Of a stretch of DNA of 64,000 bases, positions 10,836-22,376 are shown in pieces. The DNA is from Ceratothoa steindachneri. Its lineage: Eukaryota; Arthropoda; Malacostraca; Isopoda; Cymothoidae. How positions within the stretch are numbered: the first letter of the stretch is position 1; each line of letters opens with the position of its first letter. The stretch spans positions 81,787,332 through 81,851,331 of the forward strand of contig OZ018323.1 of assembly GCA_963969495.1 (NCBI GenBank). The letters run 5' to 3'. The translations under genes were made by a program, and so were the position numbers. The notes under the pieces are model-generated. The model was not told where the DNA came from and did not search any database. It saw only the letters and a list, made by a program, of their open reading frames with translations.

Positions 10836-13100
10836 TACTATTCATTTTATTTAATGAAATCGCTGTCGGCCTCAGCTACGGCCTCCAACTGGCGTCGGAA
10901 CCTGCTGCAGGCATTCTCGATGGTCCTTCTCTTTAACTTGGCGATAACTGTGGTGATCCCTGGACCTAAGCTACACCTTGGTGGTACACGAAACTTGTTG
11001 GTCTCTCTCTCTCTTTCTAAATCACTCCTTACACATAATAGTTCAGGGGTCGCAGTTTGGGTAGTTAGGCTGGCCAGATGTTTAGAGTGATGTGGTCAAA
11101 GAAATTGTCTCTTAGCCAAGAAGGGATCCTCCTGCTTGTGTGACATGGTACAGATTCCTGCTATCATATAGGGCCTTCCAAGCGGCCACTTCCTGAATCC
11201 AGGGCAACATCAACTCCTCCAGGCACTTATTTAGCGCTCTGTATTGAGTCTGAGGTCTTACGGCAAGATAAACGGACGCATAATGTGTCCTTGTTTACTC
11301 ACCACCCCAAAACACCCTAATGTTCATTGAGAACTTCTTGACTCTCGATATATTTTTGGACGAAACAGCAAAAGCCCGCGGTTGTTTTGCGACTTCCTCA
11401 CCTGGTTCCGGTAGAAATTTTTCTCGGCTGAGAAGAGCCAAATATGCCAGGCTTGATAGGATACTCTAGTTTGTTCACAAACTTCGCAGGACGTTCCTTC
11501 TGCTTGTCTTTCATCTTCTACAACCGAAGCTGGCTCTTTCTCATCCTGTATGATTTGTAGCTGATGTCTTCATTCAAAAAGCGGCCTAATGAGAGTCTGA
11601 CACTCCCTTGTCCTTGGATATGGACCCCATTGACTTGTTGAGATCTTTGTCAATGATTGTAAAGGGTAGGCCCTTGGATTTCTATGCTTTCCCTTTCTCA
11701 TCATAGTTTATGGTGTTTATCGCAGGCCGACCCGCTTCGAGGCTACCATTTATGGCTTAAACTTCTGTAACCTACCAGTCTATTCTAAGTAGGGGAAGCG
11801 CCTAATTATCCCCCCCCCCTTTGTACCTCACTTCCCTTTTTCCCCTTCGGGCTGAACGATGAGTTATTCTGTTGCGAGAATTCTGCCTGATTGCTCCGCT
11901 AAATCGTTGTCCGTCACTTACCTTGACGTCATTAATTTTTGGAGACCCGTACTGGATTCCTTCGTGCAGTGAGGATTTTCTGCCCTTGATTCCTGCCAGC
12001 ATTGTCGCTGCCCCCCTGTCGGCTGCATCGAAATGTGCTCTTCAAGTTACGTTTGAAAGCGTTCTCCTTGGAAAGCCGTTCACACTGGGTACGTGAAAGT
12101 TCTCCCATAGTCACCTCACCATCTCATCTTTGGGGAATTCTGTCATTTAGAATTCCTTCTCTCGGATCGTTGGGCCTTCGAATCATCGTGCCCCGTGGTC
12201 CCGACGACTTTCACCACAATATTGCCCTCTGTGGGTTTCTCCTCGCCGACGACCGCCATCGCATTCACCCCTGTCGACTTGAGTCGAATTCCCTCATCAT
12301 AGCCGAGCCTTTTGTACCTGGGTTCCCGACGTGGGTTATTGCTTCATTGCTCTGGTATCAGGGATTTTGGAGTATCTTTTTCTTCTTACGTCCCATTTAA
12401 ATTAATTAAGTGTTATAAGTGTTATTCATGTAACTTTGGGACTTCGGGTAACGGACGTAAGGCAGGGAGGTTATTCCGGGGACACCTGTCACTAGAGTAG
12501 CGAAGCCTATTTTCATCTTCAACGGCACGTGTCGTTTTGGCTTTAAACATTTTATCCATAGAACCCATTTTTGTGTTTGCGAATATCTTTTTTGTTAAAC
12601 CGAAGTGTGGTCGTTCGAGGATGTTAAGCATTTGTGACTTTTCTTATTGTTTTATGACCCCCGTATAATTCGTTAACAGTTAATTTATTTCATTTTAATT
12701 TTGTTGTAAATAATACCGTAAATACTTTTTGTATGTGTATTTATTTAACCCCTTGCGGATACCTCATAATTTAGCACCATCCTGATTAATTCTGGTAAAT
12801 TGTGTGTGTCTTATCTTTGGGCCGTGTGAAACAGGTTCCGCGATAGCCTTTACAATGATGGCCTGGATCTCTGCGATAAATTAAGGGAGGTTTCATATCA
12901 GAATGCTTTGCGTGAGATTCCCGAGGCATCATGCCCTCGAAATCATAGCCTGACTAATCCAATTATTACCTGATCCTATGCACCTTCTTAGATTGGAACC
13001 CAAGCATTCGGAGATCTTCGCATTGTAACTCCTAGCGTTAATCACAAGCCACAAAGATTGCCCTTTCCAAGTTTTTAGAAAACACGTAAGCCTCTAATTC
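10836..13100 (-). pseudogene. IS630/Tc1-like transposase relic, copy 1, split by a solo LTR
   Basis: Read on the minus strand, an N-terminal part (about 13060-12860: ISECLG helix-turn-helix-like, then FIAEIQA) continues after the nested LTR (11658-12854) into the catalytic part. The latter includes a WLFSAEKNFYRNQ block near 11415-11450, a DSRNLYHVTQ block near 11145-11170, an NYPNCDPLNYY-like block near 11060, and the C-terminal CSRFRRQLEAVAEADSDFI ending near 10850. In this family the first catalytic Asp normally sits in FSDEKNF. Here GAC has become GCC (Ala) at about 11425-11427. Several frameshifts and stops are present. The matching order of conserved blocks in the copy at 62.2-62.8 kb confirms that both are one family. 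TIRs were not identified. Confidence 0.75.
11658..12854. mobile_element. Solo LTR (1,197 bp) nested in transposase relic
   Basis: The insertion begins TGTAAAGG and ends CCTTTACA (TG...CA, 8-bp terminal inverted repeat). It is flanked by a perfect 5-bp direct repeat ATGAT at 11653-11657 and 12855-12859. Removing it restores the reading GTCAATGATGGCCTGGATCT, which matches the uninterrupted homologue near 62.6 kb (GTCAATGATAGCATGGATTT). TG/CA ends, a 5-bp duplication and this length are the hallmarks of an LTR left by LTR-LTR recombination. It is visibly GC-richer than its surroundings. Open frames inside it overlap on both strands and are not called. It is not obviously related to the Gypsy LTRs elsewhere in the window. 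Confidence 0.85.
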
Positions 13101-14640
13101 AGAGATGCCAATAGCAACAACTTACTCCCCGCATCCTTTAAGTGCATCATCTGACCCTCGAGTCGTGGACAAGATCTTCCGACTGAATAATGTAAAGCAC
13201 ATAAAGATCATGATGACATTCGTTGCAAATCGCCATATAAATTACCCGCTGAATGAATTATTTTGAAATTATGTACTGTGTTTATTGCAGCAATTTTTTT
13301 ACTTGTTTAGGATTGTATTAAAAGTTATCTTATCAAACTAGACGCATAAGGAATTGTCGCAAGGCGCTCTCGCAATATAAAGAAGAAGAAATGTCCTTAT
13401 TGCTCTTCTTTGCGACTATATTAGTGGAAGAATTTCTAAGAACTCTAAATTTAGAGTTCTTGAAATAATCTTATCTGGAAACATAATGGGAATCGCGATA
13501 AATGGAGCCAATTTACTGATGGGACAAATGTCTATATCCATCTCCTCCTGACTCGCAAAAAACAATATATATTTATAGAAGTTGCAGGAAACCTGCTGAA
13601 ATTGTCAAAAAGAAGGGCGAATCTAGAGTATATTGGCAACTTACATTTTCAATGCGATGAAGAAGGCACGAAGGAAGGAAACTTTTTTAATAGTAAAAAT
13701 GCTGCCTGTGTAATAGAAAGAGTAATGCATGAACAAGTATATATATAAATCTGAAACCTAAATCTTAATGGAAGGTAGGGAAGAAAGTTTACGATTTGCG
13801 AGCCAGTCATAAAGCCTGGATTTTACAATCAAATAAAAAAGACGAGAATCTGCTCCAGACGAATACACACCGAGGAAAAGATCTGGAGGCTCTTCATAAA
13901 ATCAATTTACAACAAAGTGACGAAGACAAATATACAGAGATTGAAAAACATATTTTCTTTCTCTCCCATCCTTACGGCATGGGTAATAGAGATACAGGAA
14001 CAGATGAGCCAGTGTGATACCTTGGTCCCTTTTTCCTCTTATATAGTGAAATCGTATTTAAGAAAGATAACTACTCATGTATATCTCCCTTACAACCCCA
14101 TATGATAACCTACAATGATAAACAGATACCAGGCAAACTTAGAATTTTAACGAAAGATATTTCTTTTATGGTCATGTGTCGAGGAATAGGTCACCTCCCC
14201 AGATAATACGTCTATAAATACCCATATGTATTTATTGGTTGTGAGGAAAGAGATAAAAGCTACAAGAATATGTATATATACAGTTATATATACATATATC
14301 ATCTAATGTACGTACGCGTCCTTCGCTACGTACAAGTACTTCACTTAATAAGAGTAATCCGTTGATTACGAGGTATAAGAGTGCGATTTACTACAGGGGC
14401 CGATAGCGTTTAATGAGTTTACAAAGTTGCAGTTCAAGGGTATATCTAAAGAGTGAAAACCCAATTGTAATTTTAATAAGTCACTAGTTAACATATATAT
14501 ACATACAGCAAATATGGGTAATGTAAATCAGGACAATTCTGGCAGGATATAGATTATTTAGCAATCGGGTAACGTTAATTACTTGTTAATCAGCTTTTAA
14601 AGGGATACTATAAATCATTTATACAGAGGGAATATTTATA
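13101..14640. other. Unassigned stretch with a perfect 24-bp palindrome
   Basis: No gene is recognised. The palindrome is at 13438-13461 (AAGAACTCTAAA and its complement). Short frames at 13796-14105 look like chance. Confidence 0.35.
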
Positions 14641-14649
14641 TGTCGGAAA

Positions 14650-14937
14650 GTGGGTCGATTAACGAGAGATAAAAGCAAAGGGCGTTTAAACCGTCATGGG
14701 GTCACGTCGAAGAAGACGGACGATGGCACCTCTGCTCCAGACAAGTGCCAGGCCAATCTTTCGAGGATGAAACGATTTGAGGGTTGCTCTAAACAGAGCA
14801 AGCCTTCACAAAAGAGATGGATCTGCCTGGTGAAATCCAACCTCGATGGTATAATTGAATACCAGGGACTTGGAGAAACAGCCACAAGATCTGAACCGAA
14901 AGCGACGGGTTCTCCAACTCAATCTGCCGATATTTGA
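14650..14937 (+). CDS. Unrecognised 95-codon open frame
   Basis: A 95-codon frame that is basic and Ser/Thr/Lys-rich, with no membrane segment or recognisable domain. Its composition is more GC-balanced than the flanks, and an antisense frame covers most of it. No splice sites or neighbours decide whether it is an exon, part of a transposon or chance. I list it only because it is the least AT-biased open frame in this part of the window. Confidence 0.15.
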   Translation: MGRLTRDKSKGRLNRHGVTSKKTDDGTSAPDKCQANLSRMKRFEGCSKQSKPSQKRWICLVKSNLDGIIEYQGLGETATRSEPKATGSPTQSADI

Positions 14938-15304
14938 AAATCCAGGATATTTATATGACGGACATTTTTTTGGTTTCTCCTCGTTGTCAGACTCAGACGA
15001 CTGGCTGACCACTTCCGGCAGCCAGATGGATTAGCGTTTGTCGCCTGACCCAAGTCTTAATGACCTTTACGGTGTGTGCGGGGAACTTTCGGCTAGAAGT
15101 TTTCCCACTACGGAGATTAGCGCTTCCTCAGCGATGTAAAATCTTTTAGCACCCAACTTAATTAACTGCACTTGTGAGGTGGCTGACGGATATTCAAATT
15201 CTTTATTTTTTTTGTTTTCTCTTTGGATTCAGAGATTACACCACGTGAAGTTATACTTAAGAGACAGAGAGAGGGAAGGAATTCATGAAACAAATGAAGG
15301 TGGT

Positions 15305-16638
15305 TGTCGTGGTATAGCAAGGACTGAGTAGTGGTGTACGTACGTATAGGTTTGGTACGTACTTCAAAATTCCGTGATTAAGTTTTCTCTCTAAGAGTGC
15401 TATATTTGATCATTATTATTATTACGTTATCTTTTTTCTTTGAGGGCTTCTAGTGCCATGTTCAACGTTTCGAGGATTGAATTAAATGCTTCTAAGAAGA
15501 TAGACTTTAATTACAACATAAACCAAAAGTGAAATTTAACAAACAAACTACACAGTTTTGAATTAAACAAGTTTAAGTGAGGCTTACTAAATTACACAAT
15601 TGAATATACAGTAACGGTTGACCCAAAGTTCACTTTAATATTGAACGCAACTGGACTTTCAACGAAACAGATAATGGGATTTAAATACCTTTTAAGATTC
15701 CTACGAGAATCGGGTTTGAAACTGACCTTGACCTCAATTTTTATGTCGCCTCAAAAATTTTGTTTTCGGGCAGGCACGTAGACTACCGTTCCAGATGTAA
15801 TCTGAAGGGAGAACGCTTTAAAGCCGCAGAGGAATTCGTAGCGTGTGACGGATAGAGTTAAGCACGTCTTCTTTGAGAGAGATTTCAGCAACGGGACGGG
15901 GAAAGTATGCTTTTTCGACTCTTCTGGTTAATATGGGAATAATTCGCACTGACTAGCAATGAGCAAACGAGTAAATCCTTTGACGAAGAGGAGTGCTCAA
16001 GGGAGTTCACTTGGGGGGATTCCTCATTCGCGAGGACTATATCTGGGTTTTGGGGTACACTAGGATAGGGGCTTCTCTGACGAGAGAGAGTTAAACTTGT
16101 TTCACACATCAAGTTAACTTAAAGTTCGGCGTGACCACCAGGAACTGGCTCGAGGATGAGCTTCTTCTAAGTCCCTCTCGTTGGTTTGCCTGGCACTTTG
16201 CTGGACTTCGTTGTCTCGATGACTCTCACGATCTATCACGTTCTTCTGCAGTTATTTGATTATATACTACGCCACCCCAATGGGGGTAGGGGAAGGAGAG
16301 AGGGGATGAGGGCAGCGGAATTAAGTCTCCTCCTCTAACGGTTTTTCTCAGAGCGTCTTGCCCTTAGCTTAACGGCACCTTCTGGTATTTGGTTTTTGCT
16401 CCTCTAATTTCGCATATGAAGTGAAATTAAATACCCACTCCTAGGGAAAATCTTGCTGTTTTAACCAATGTTAAGCTCACCGGGGGCGACATGTGATGAT
16501 TAGAGCATTAGGCGAAGGGAGAGAAAGGAGGGGGGGGGGGGGAAGTGGTCGGGCTACGCTACGCCGCCAAAAATGTTAGGACGTTATGTTTAAGGAATAG
16601 GGCCTCAGTTGTGAGGGCAGGATATCGATTCCCCTAAA
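15305..16638 (-). mobile_element. Diverged solo LTR of the Gypsy family at 47-51.6 kb
   Basis: The reverse complement aligns block by block with the LTRs at 46975-48201 and 50334-51602. Shared blocks are: the TTTAGGG..ATCGATATCC end (here 16620-16638); the AGAGCGTCTTGCCCTTAGC segment (16350-16370); TATATAC and a following poly-purine stretch (16262-16310); the CACCAGGAACTGGCT block (16135-16155); the GTTGACCCAAAGTTCACTTT block (15617-15640); the TCTTTGAGGGCTTCTAGTGC block near 15440; and the TGTACGTACGTATAGGTTTG end (15330-15350). It ends TGTCG on the plus strand, mirroring the CGACA LTR 3' end. The flanks GTGGT (15300-15304) and GGGGT (16639-16643) form a possible 5-bp target duplication with one mismatch. 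No internal sequence is attached. Confidence 0.8.
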
Positions 16639-17329
16639 GGGGTATTCTTCTTGGCGTCCCTTTCCCTTACATCAAGGTAGTAAACAGCCCTTTTAACTCT
16701 AATTTTACTGTCTAATTTTGTCATTTCACTTGCTAATATGTTGACCTGATGTGAGGATTCGACTAAAACCGAGCTAGAATTAGCTCTCATGTTAATTTGA
16801 CGCTGCGTTTGTGTTATACATACGAGTTCAATATTGAGCCTAGGGAGAAAAAGAAGGCAGCCCCTCATTTGAAATTCCACGATCGCTAGCTCGATATTTC
16901 TTTTTAAAAGAGAACTCTTTTACTTATTCGAACTAAATGATAGACGAAACAATCAATGACTATTTTAAAATGTAGTGTTGTATAGAAGAAACTTCTTAAA
17001 CAGTCTGTGCAGCTACCCTTAGGCCGCATTTTGAATGTCCCAAGCGTGAAGGTTATCAAAAGGGTACTGATTATTAAATCATTAATCTCAGACTTAATTA
17101 ATTCTATATACTTAAAATGGTGAACACAAGTAAAATTTGTGCCAGGTTGAGAATTCTAAGTTCATAAAGAACCTGGTGAAATCATGTGAAGGGACAAATT
17201 AGATCGTAGCATAGGTCATATATACAAAGAGAAAATAATTAGAATGTCAGGAAGTACTGAGTGGTGAATTTATCATTTTCACAAGGCAATTAGTTTTACT
17301 TGAGAGGAAATTTCGTTGAAGCGTGAAGA
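16639..17329. other. Unassigned spacer
   Basis: A minus-strand frame at 16605-16880 (91 codons) starts outside the LTR and ends within it, and has no recognisable domain. The remainder is AT-rich with nothing identified. Confidence 0.35.
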
Positions 17330-18010
17330 CTTTACGCTTCTGAATTCACTCAGAATTTAAAACTAGAATTTAAAATCCTAAATTCACTCAGAATTTAAAA
17401 CCCAAACTTAAAATATAAAAAATACAAACAATTCAAAATACTGAATTCAGGCAGAATTTAAAATCATGAGTACAAAAAAAAATTAAAACTTGATATTAAA
17501 ATATTATAATAGAGCAGAATTTAAAACCAGCAGTAAAATCATAAATTTAGTCCAAATTAAAAGTTTGAATTTAGCCAAAATTTATAACCAGAATTAATAA
17601 TCATGAATAAAATCTGATTTGAAAACGAAAATTTAGTTCCTCAATTAAGTCCGAATTTAGAACAAAAATGAAAAAATCCCAATTCATCCAAAATTTTAAA
17701 CCAGAATTTAGCATCTGAATATGATCGCAATTCAAAATCCTGAATTCAGTTCAAATATTAAATACTGAATATTAAATATTTCAATTTCGAATTCAGTCCG
17801 AATTCAAACCAGACTTCAAAATCCTGAATTCAGGCAGAATTTAAAACTAGAATTTAAAATCTTGAATTCAGGCAGATATTAAATTGAGAAATTAAAATTT
17901 TGAGATGATCCAGAATACAAATATTTGAATTGATTGCGAATTTGAAAACTTAATTTAATATCCTGAATTAAATATGTTGAGTTTTAAAATTCTGAATTGA
18001 TTCTGGCAAT
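17330..18010. repeat. AT-rich degenerate tandem repeat, short unit
   Basis: Repeats of the theme CTGAATTCAGGCAGAATTTA followed by AAACCAGAATTTAAAAT occur throughout, with GAATTC-type and AGAATTTAAAA words about every 20 bp and paired at about 40 bp. Units are heavily diverged and the edges are gradual. Confidence 0.75.
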
Positions 18011-18500
18011 ACGGAAAATGAATTATAATCATGAAACTTCCTCGCAATTCTTGTTGATAATTGCGAAATTCAACCACGTTAATTAAGACTAGTAAAAAAA
18101 TAAAAAATTCTTCCAAGCGTTTCCAATTAGTGTAGTGGTTTAGTTTTTACCATGGCTACGTATCTTTCATACATTTTTAGTTCTTTTCAACATTTTCTCC
18201 GCCTTTTCAAAAATGTAAACTGTGGAATCTTAAATTACCGTTTTCTACTCACTCAAATTTTACTTTTTTACCTTCGAAACTACGCAATTTTCTTACCCTA
18301 CCTACAGAAATCTCCCAAACTAACTTTTTTCTTAAGTTCAACTCATTCACTTTCTACAATTCCAATTTAACTTCCCTGATGATTTCCTTTACTAACTCAC
18401 TCTTTCATATAATCTCGAGCTCATTTCTCCGAATTCACGTAGAAAATTTCTCTCATTGTCCGTTTATCCAGCCCCTACGACCACTCCTTCCACGAACAAG
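18011..18500. other. Spacer leading into the satellite
   Basis: Pyrimidine-rich sequence with scattered CTCACTC and CTTCC words. No gene is recognised. From about 18,500 GATCCAGAAATT words announce the satellite. Confidence 0.4.
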
Positions 18501-21500
18501 ATCCAGAAATTAATTTATCCCCCTCTCTTTACCCCCAAAACAGGATCCAGAAATTCACAAAATTTTGATCCTCACATCTCCTTGCTCAATGAACAGAATC
18601 CAGATAATCATATTTTTTTCCTACTCCCATTTCATTTCGGCATGAAAAGAATCCAGTAATTCATAATATCTCCTCCCACAGCTCCTTCCCCCATGAACAG
18701 AATCCAGATAATCATATCTTTTTCCTACCCCCATTTTATTTCGGCAAAAAAAGAATCCAGTTATTCATAATATCTCCTCCCACATCTCCTTCCTCCATGA
18801 ACAGAATCCAGATAATCATATTTTTTTCCTACCCCCATTTCATTTCGGCATGAACAGAATCCAGTAATTCATAATATCTCCTCCCACATCTCCTTCCTCC
18901 ATGAACAGAATCCAGTAATTCATAATATCTCCTCCCACATCTCCTTCCTCCATGAACAGAATCCAGATAATCATATTTTTTCCTATCCCCATTTCATTTT
19001 GGCATAAAAAGAATCCAGTAATTCATAATATCTCCTCTCACACCTCCTTCCCCCATGAACAGAATCCAGATAATCATATTTTTTTTCTACCCCCCATCTC
19101 ATTTCAGCATGAAAAGAATACAGTAATTCATAATATCTCCTCCCACAGCTCCTTCCCCCATGAACAGAATCCAGATAATCATATTTTTTTCCTACCCCCA
19201 TTTCATTTCGGCATAAAAAGAATCCAGTAATTCATAATATCTCCTCCCACACCTCCTTCCCCCATGAACAGAATCCAGATAATCATATTTTTTTCCTACC
19301 CCTCATCTCATTTCAGCATGAAAAGAATTCAGTAATTCATAATATCTCCTCCCACAGCTCCTTCCCCCATGAACAGAATCCAGATAATCATATTTTTTTC
19401 CTCCCCCCATTTCATTTGTGCATAAACATAATCCAATAATTCATAATATCTCCTCCCACATCTCCTTCCTCCATGAACAGAATCCAGATAATCATATTTT
19501 TTTCCTACCCCCCATCTCATTTCGGCATAAAAAGAATCCAGTAATTCATAATATCTCCTCCCACAGCTCCTTCCTCCATGAACAGAATCCAGATAATCAT
19601 ATTTTTTTCCTACCCCCATTTCATTTAGCATGAACAGAATCCAGTAATTCATAATATCTCCTCCCACATCTCCTTCCTCCATGAACAGAATTCAGATAAT
19701 CATATTTTTTTCCTCCCCCCATTTCATTTCGGCATGAACAGAATCCAGTAATTCATAATATCTCCTCCCACAGCTCCTTCCTCCATGAACAGAATCCAAA
19801 TAATCATATTTTTTTCTTACCCCCATTTCATTTCGGCATGAAGAGAATCCAGTAATTCATAATATCTCCTCCCACACCTCCTTCCCCCATGAACAGAATC
19901 CAGATTATCATATTTTTTTCCTACCCTCATTTTATTTCGGCATGAAAAAAATCCAGTAATTCATAATATCTCCTCCCACACCTCCTTCCCCCATGAACAG
20001 AATCCAGATAATCATATTTTTTTCCTCCCCCCATTTCATTTCGGCATGAAAAGAATCCAGAAATTCATAATATCTCCTCCCACATCTCCTTCCTCCATGA
20101 ACAGAATCCAGATAATCATATTTTTTTCCTCCCCCCATTTCATTTCGGCATGAACAGAATCCAGTAATTCATAATATCTCCTCCCACATCTCCTTCCTCC
20201 ATGAACAGAATCCAGATAATCATATTTTTTTCCTACCCCCCTTTCATTTCGGCATGAACATAATCCAGTAATTCATAATATCTCCTCCCACATCTCCTTC
20301 CTCCATGAACAGAATCCAGATAATCATATTTTTTTCCTACCCCCCATCTCATTTCGGCATAAAAAGAATCCAGTAATTCATAATATCTCCTCCCACAGCT
20401 CCTTCCTCCATGAACAGAATCCAGATAATCATATTTTTTTCCTACCCCCATCTCATTTCGGCATGAACAGAATCCAGTAATTCATAATATCTCCTTCCAC
20501 ATCTCCTTCCTTCATCAACAGAATCCAGATAATCATATTTTTTTCCTACCCTCCATCTCATTTCGGCATGAACAGAATCCAGTAATTCATAATATCTCCT
20601 CCCACATCTCCTTCCTCCATGAACAGAATCCAGATAATCATATTTTTTCCCTACCCCCTATCTCATTTCGGCATAAACAGAATCCAGTAATTCATAATAT
20701 CTCCTCCCACATCTCCTTCCTCCATAAACAGAATCCAGATTATCATATCTTTTTCCCACCCCCCATCTCATTTCGGCATGAAAAGAATCCAGTAATTCAT
20801 AATATCTCCTCCCACATCTCCTTCCTCCATGAACAGAATCCAGATAATCATATTTTTTTCCTACCCCCCATCTCATTTTGGCATGAACAGAATCCAGTAA
20901 TTCATAATATCTCCTCCCACATCTCCTTCCTCCATGAACAGAATCCAGATAATCATATTTTTTTCCTACCCCCCATCTCATTTTGGCATGAACAGAATCC
21001 AGTAATTCATAATATCTCCTACCACATCTCCTTCCTCCATGAACAGAATCCAGATAATCATATTTTTTTCCCCACCCCTCATCTCATTTCGGCATGAACA
21101 GAATCCAGTAATTCATAATATCTCCTCCCACATCTCCTTCCTCCATGAACAGAATCCAGATAATCATATTTCCCCCCCCCCTCATCTCATTTCGGCATGA
21201 ACAGAATCCAGTAATTCATAATATCTCCTCCCACATCTCCTTCCTCCATGAACAGAATCCAGATAATCATATTTTTTTCCTCTCCCCATTTCATTTCGGC
21301 ATGAACAGAATCCAGTAATTCATAATATCTCCTCCAACATCTCCTTCCTCCATGAACAGAATCCAGATAATCATATTTTTTTCCTCCCCATATTTCATTT
21401 CGGCATGAACAGAATCCAGTAATTCATAATATCTCCTCCCACATCTCCTTCCTCCATGAACAGAATCCAGATAATCATATTTTTTTCCTCCCCCCATTTC

Positions 21501-22376
21501 ATTTCGGCATGAACAGAATCCAGTAATTCATAATATCTCCTCCCACATCTCCTTCCTCCATGAACAGAATCCAGATAATCATATTTTTTTCCTACCCCCA
21601 TTTCATTTCGGCATAAAAAGAATCCAGTAATTCATAATATCTCCTCCCACATCTCCTTCCTCCATGAACAGAATCCAGATAATCATATTTTTTTCCCACC
21701 CCCCATCTCATTTCGGCATGAACAGAATCCAGTAATTCATAATATCTCCTCCCACATCTCCTTCCTCCATGAACAGAATCCAGATAATCATATTTTTTCC
21801 TATCCTTATTTCATTTCGGCATAAAAAGAATCCAGTAATTCATAATATCTCCTACCACACCTCCTTCCCCCATGAACAGAATCCAGATAATCATATTTTT
21901 TTCCTACCCCCATTTCATTTCGGCATAAAAAGAATCCAGTAATTCATAATATCTCCTCCCACATCTCCTTCCTCCATGAACAGAATCCAGATAATCATAT
22001 TTTTTTTCCCACCCCCCATCTCATTTCGGCATGAACAGAATCCAGTAATTCATAATATCTCCTCCCACATCTCCTTCCTCCATGAACATAATCCAGATAA
22101 TCATATTTTTTTCCTACCCCCCATCTCATTTCGGCATGAAAAGAATCCAGTAATTCATAATATCTCCTCCCACATCTCCTTCCTCCATGAACAGAATCCA
22201 GATAATCATATTTTTTTCCTCCCCTCATCTCATTTCGGCATGAACAGAATCCAGTAATTCATAATATCTCCTCCCACAGCTCCTTCCCCAATGAACAGAA
22301 TCCAGACATTCCTCATTTTTTTTCTCTCCACATCTCCTCGTCTCACGAATACGATTCTGAACATTTCGTGCTTCAT
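18501..22376. repeat. ~104-bp satellite array, ~35 copies, each unit a dimer of ~52-bp halves
   Basis: The regular array runs from about 18589 to 22310, with degenerate units at both edges. Half A begins CATGAACAGAATCCAGATAA and continues TCATATTTTTTTCCTACCCC. Half B begins CATGAACAGAATCCAGTAAT and continues TCATAATATCTCCTCCCACA. The two halves share their first ~16 bases and the spacing, so the unit arose by doubling of a ~52-bp monomer. Unit length drifts (103-106 bp) mainly through the T and C runs. One copy near 21170 has replaced the T run with CCCCCCCCC. Long minus-strand frames (KKYDYLDSVHGGRRCGRRYY-type repeats) appear only where consecutive units are 105 bp. They are by-products and not a gene. 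Confidence 0.97.

Noticed and set aside
11802..12631. Several 60-132 codon frames near 12 kb that might be a gene
   Set aside because: All lie inside the 1,197-bp solo LTR defined by TG/CA ends and a perfect ATGAT duplication.
16605..16880. 91-codon minus-strand frame ending in VKRAVYYLDVRERDAKKN, considered as a possible env-like tail
   Set aside because: It crosses the LTR boundary, and the flanking near-perfect 5-bp repeat suggests the LTR is solitary. No family motif was found.
18983..22228. Long minus-strand frames with repeated KKYDYLDSVHGGRRCGRRYY-type peptide, suggestive of a repeat protein
   Set aside because: Open only where consecutive satellite units are 105 bp. Unit length drifts to 103-106, frames open on both strands, and no start, promoter or constant frame exists.
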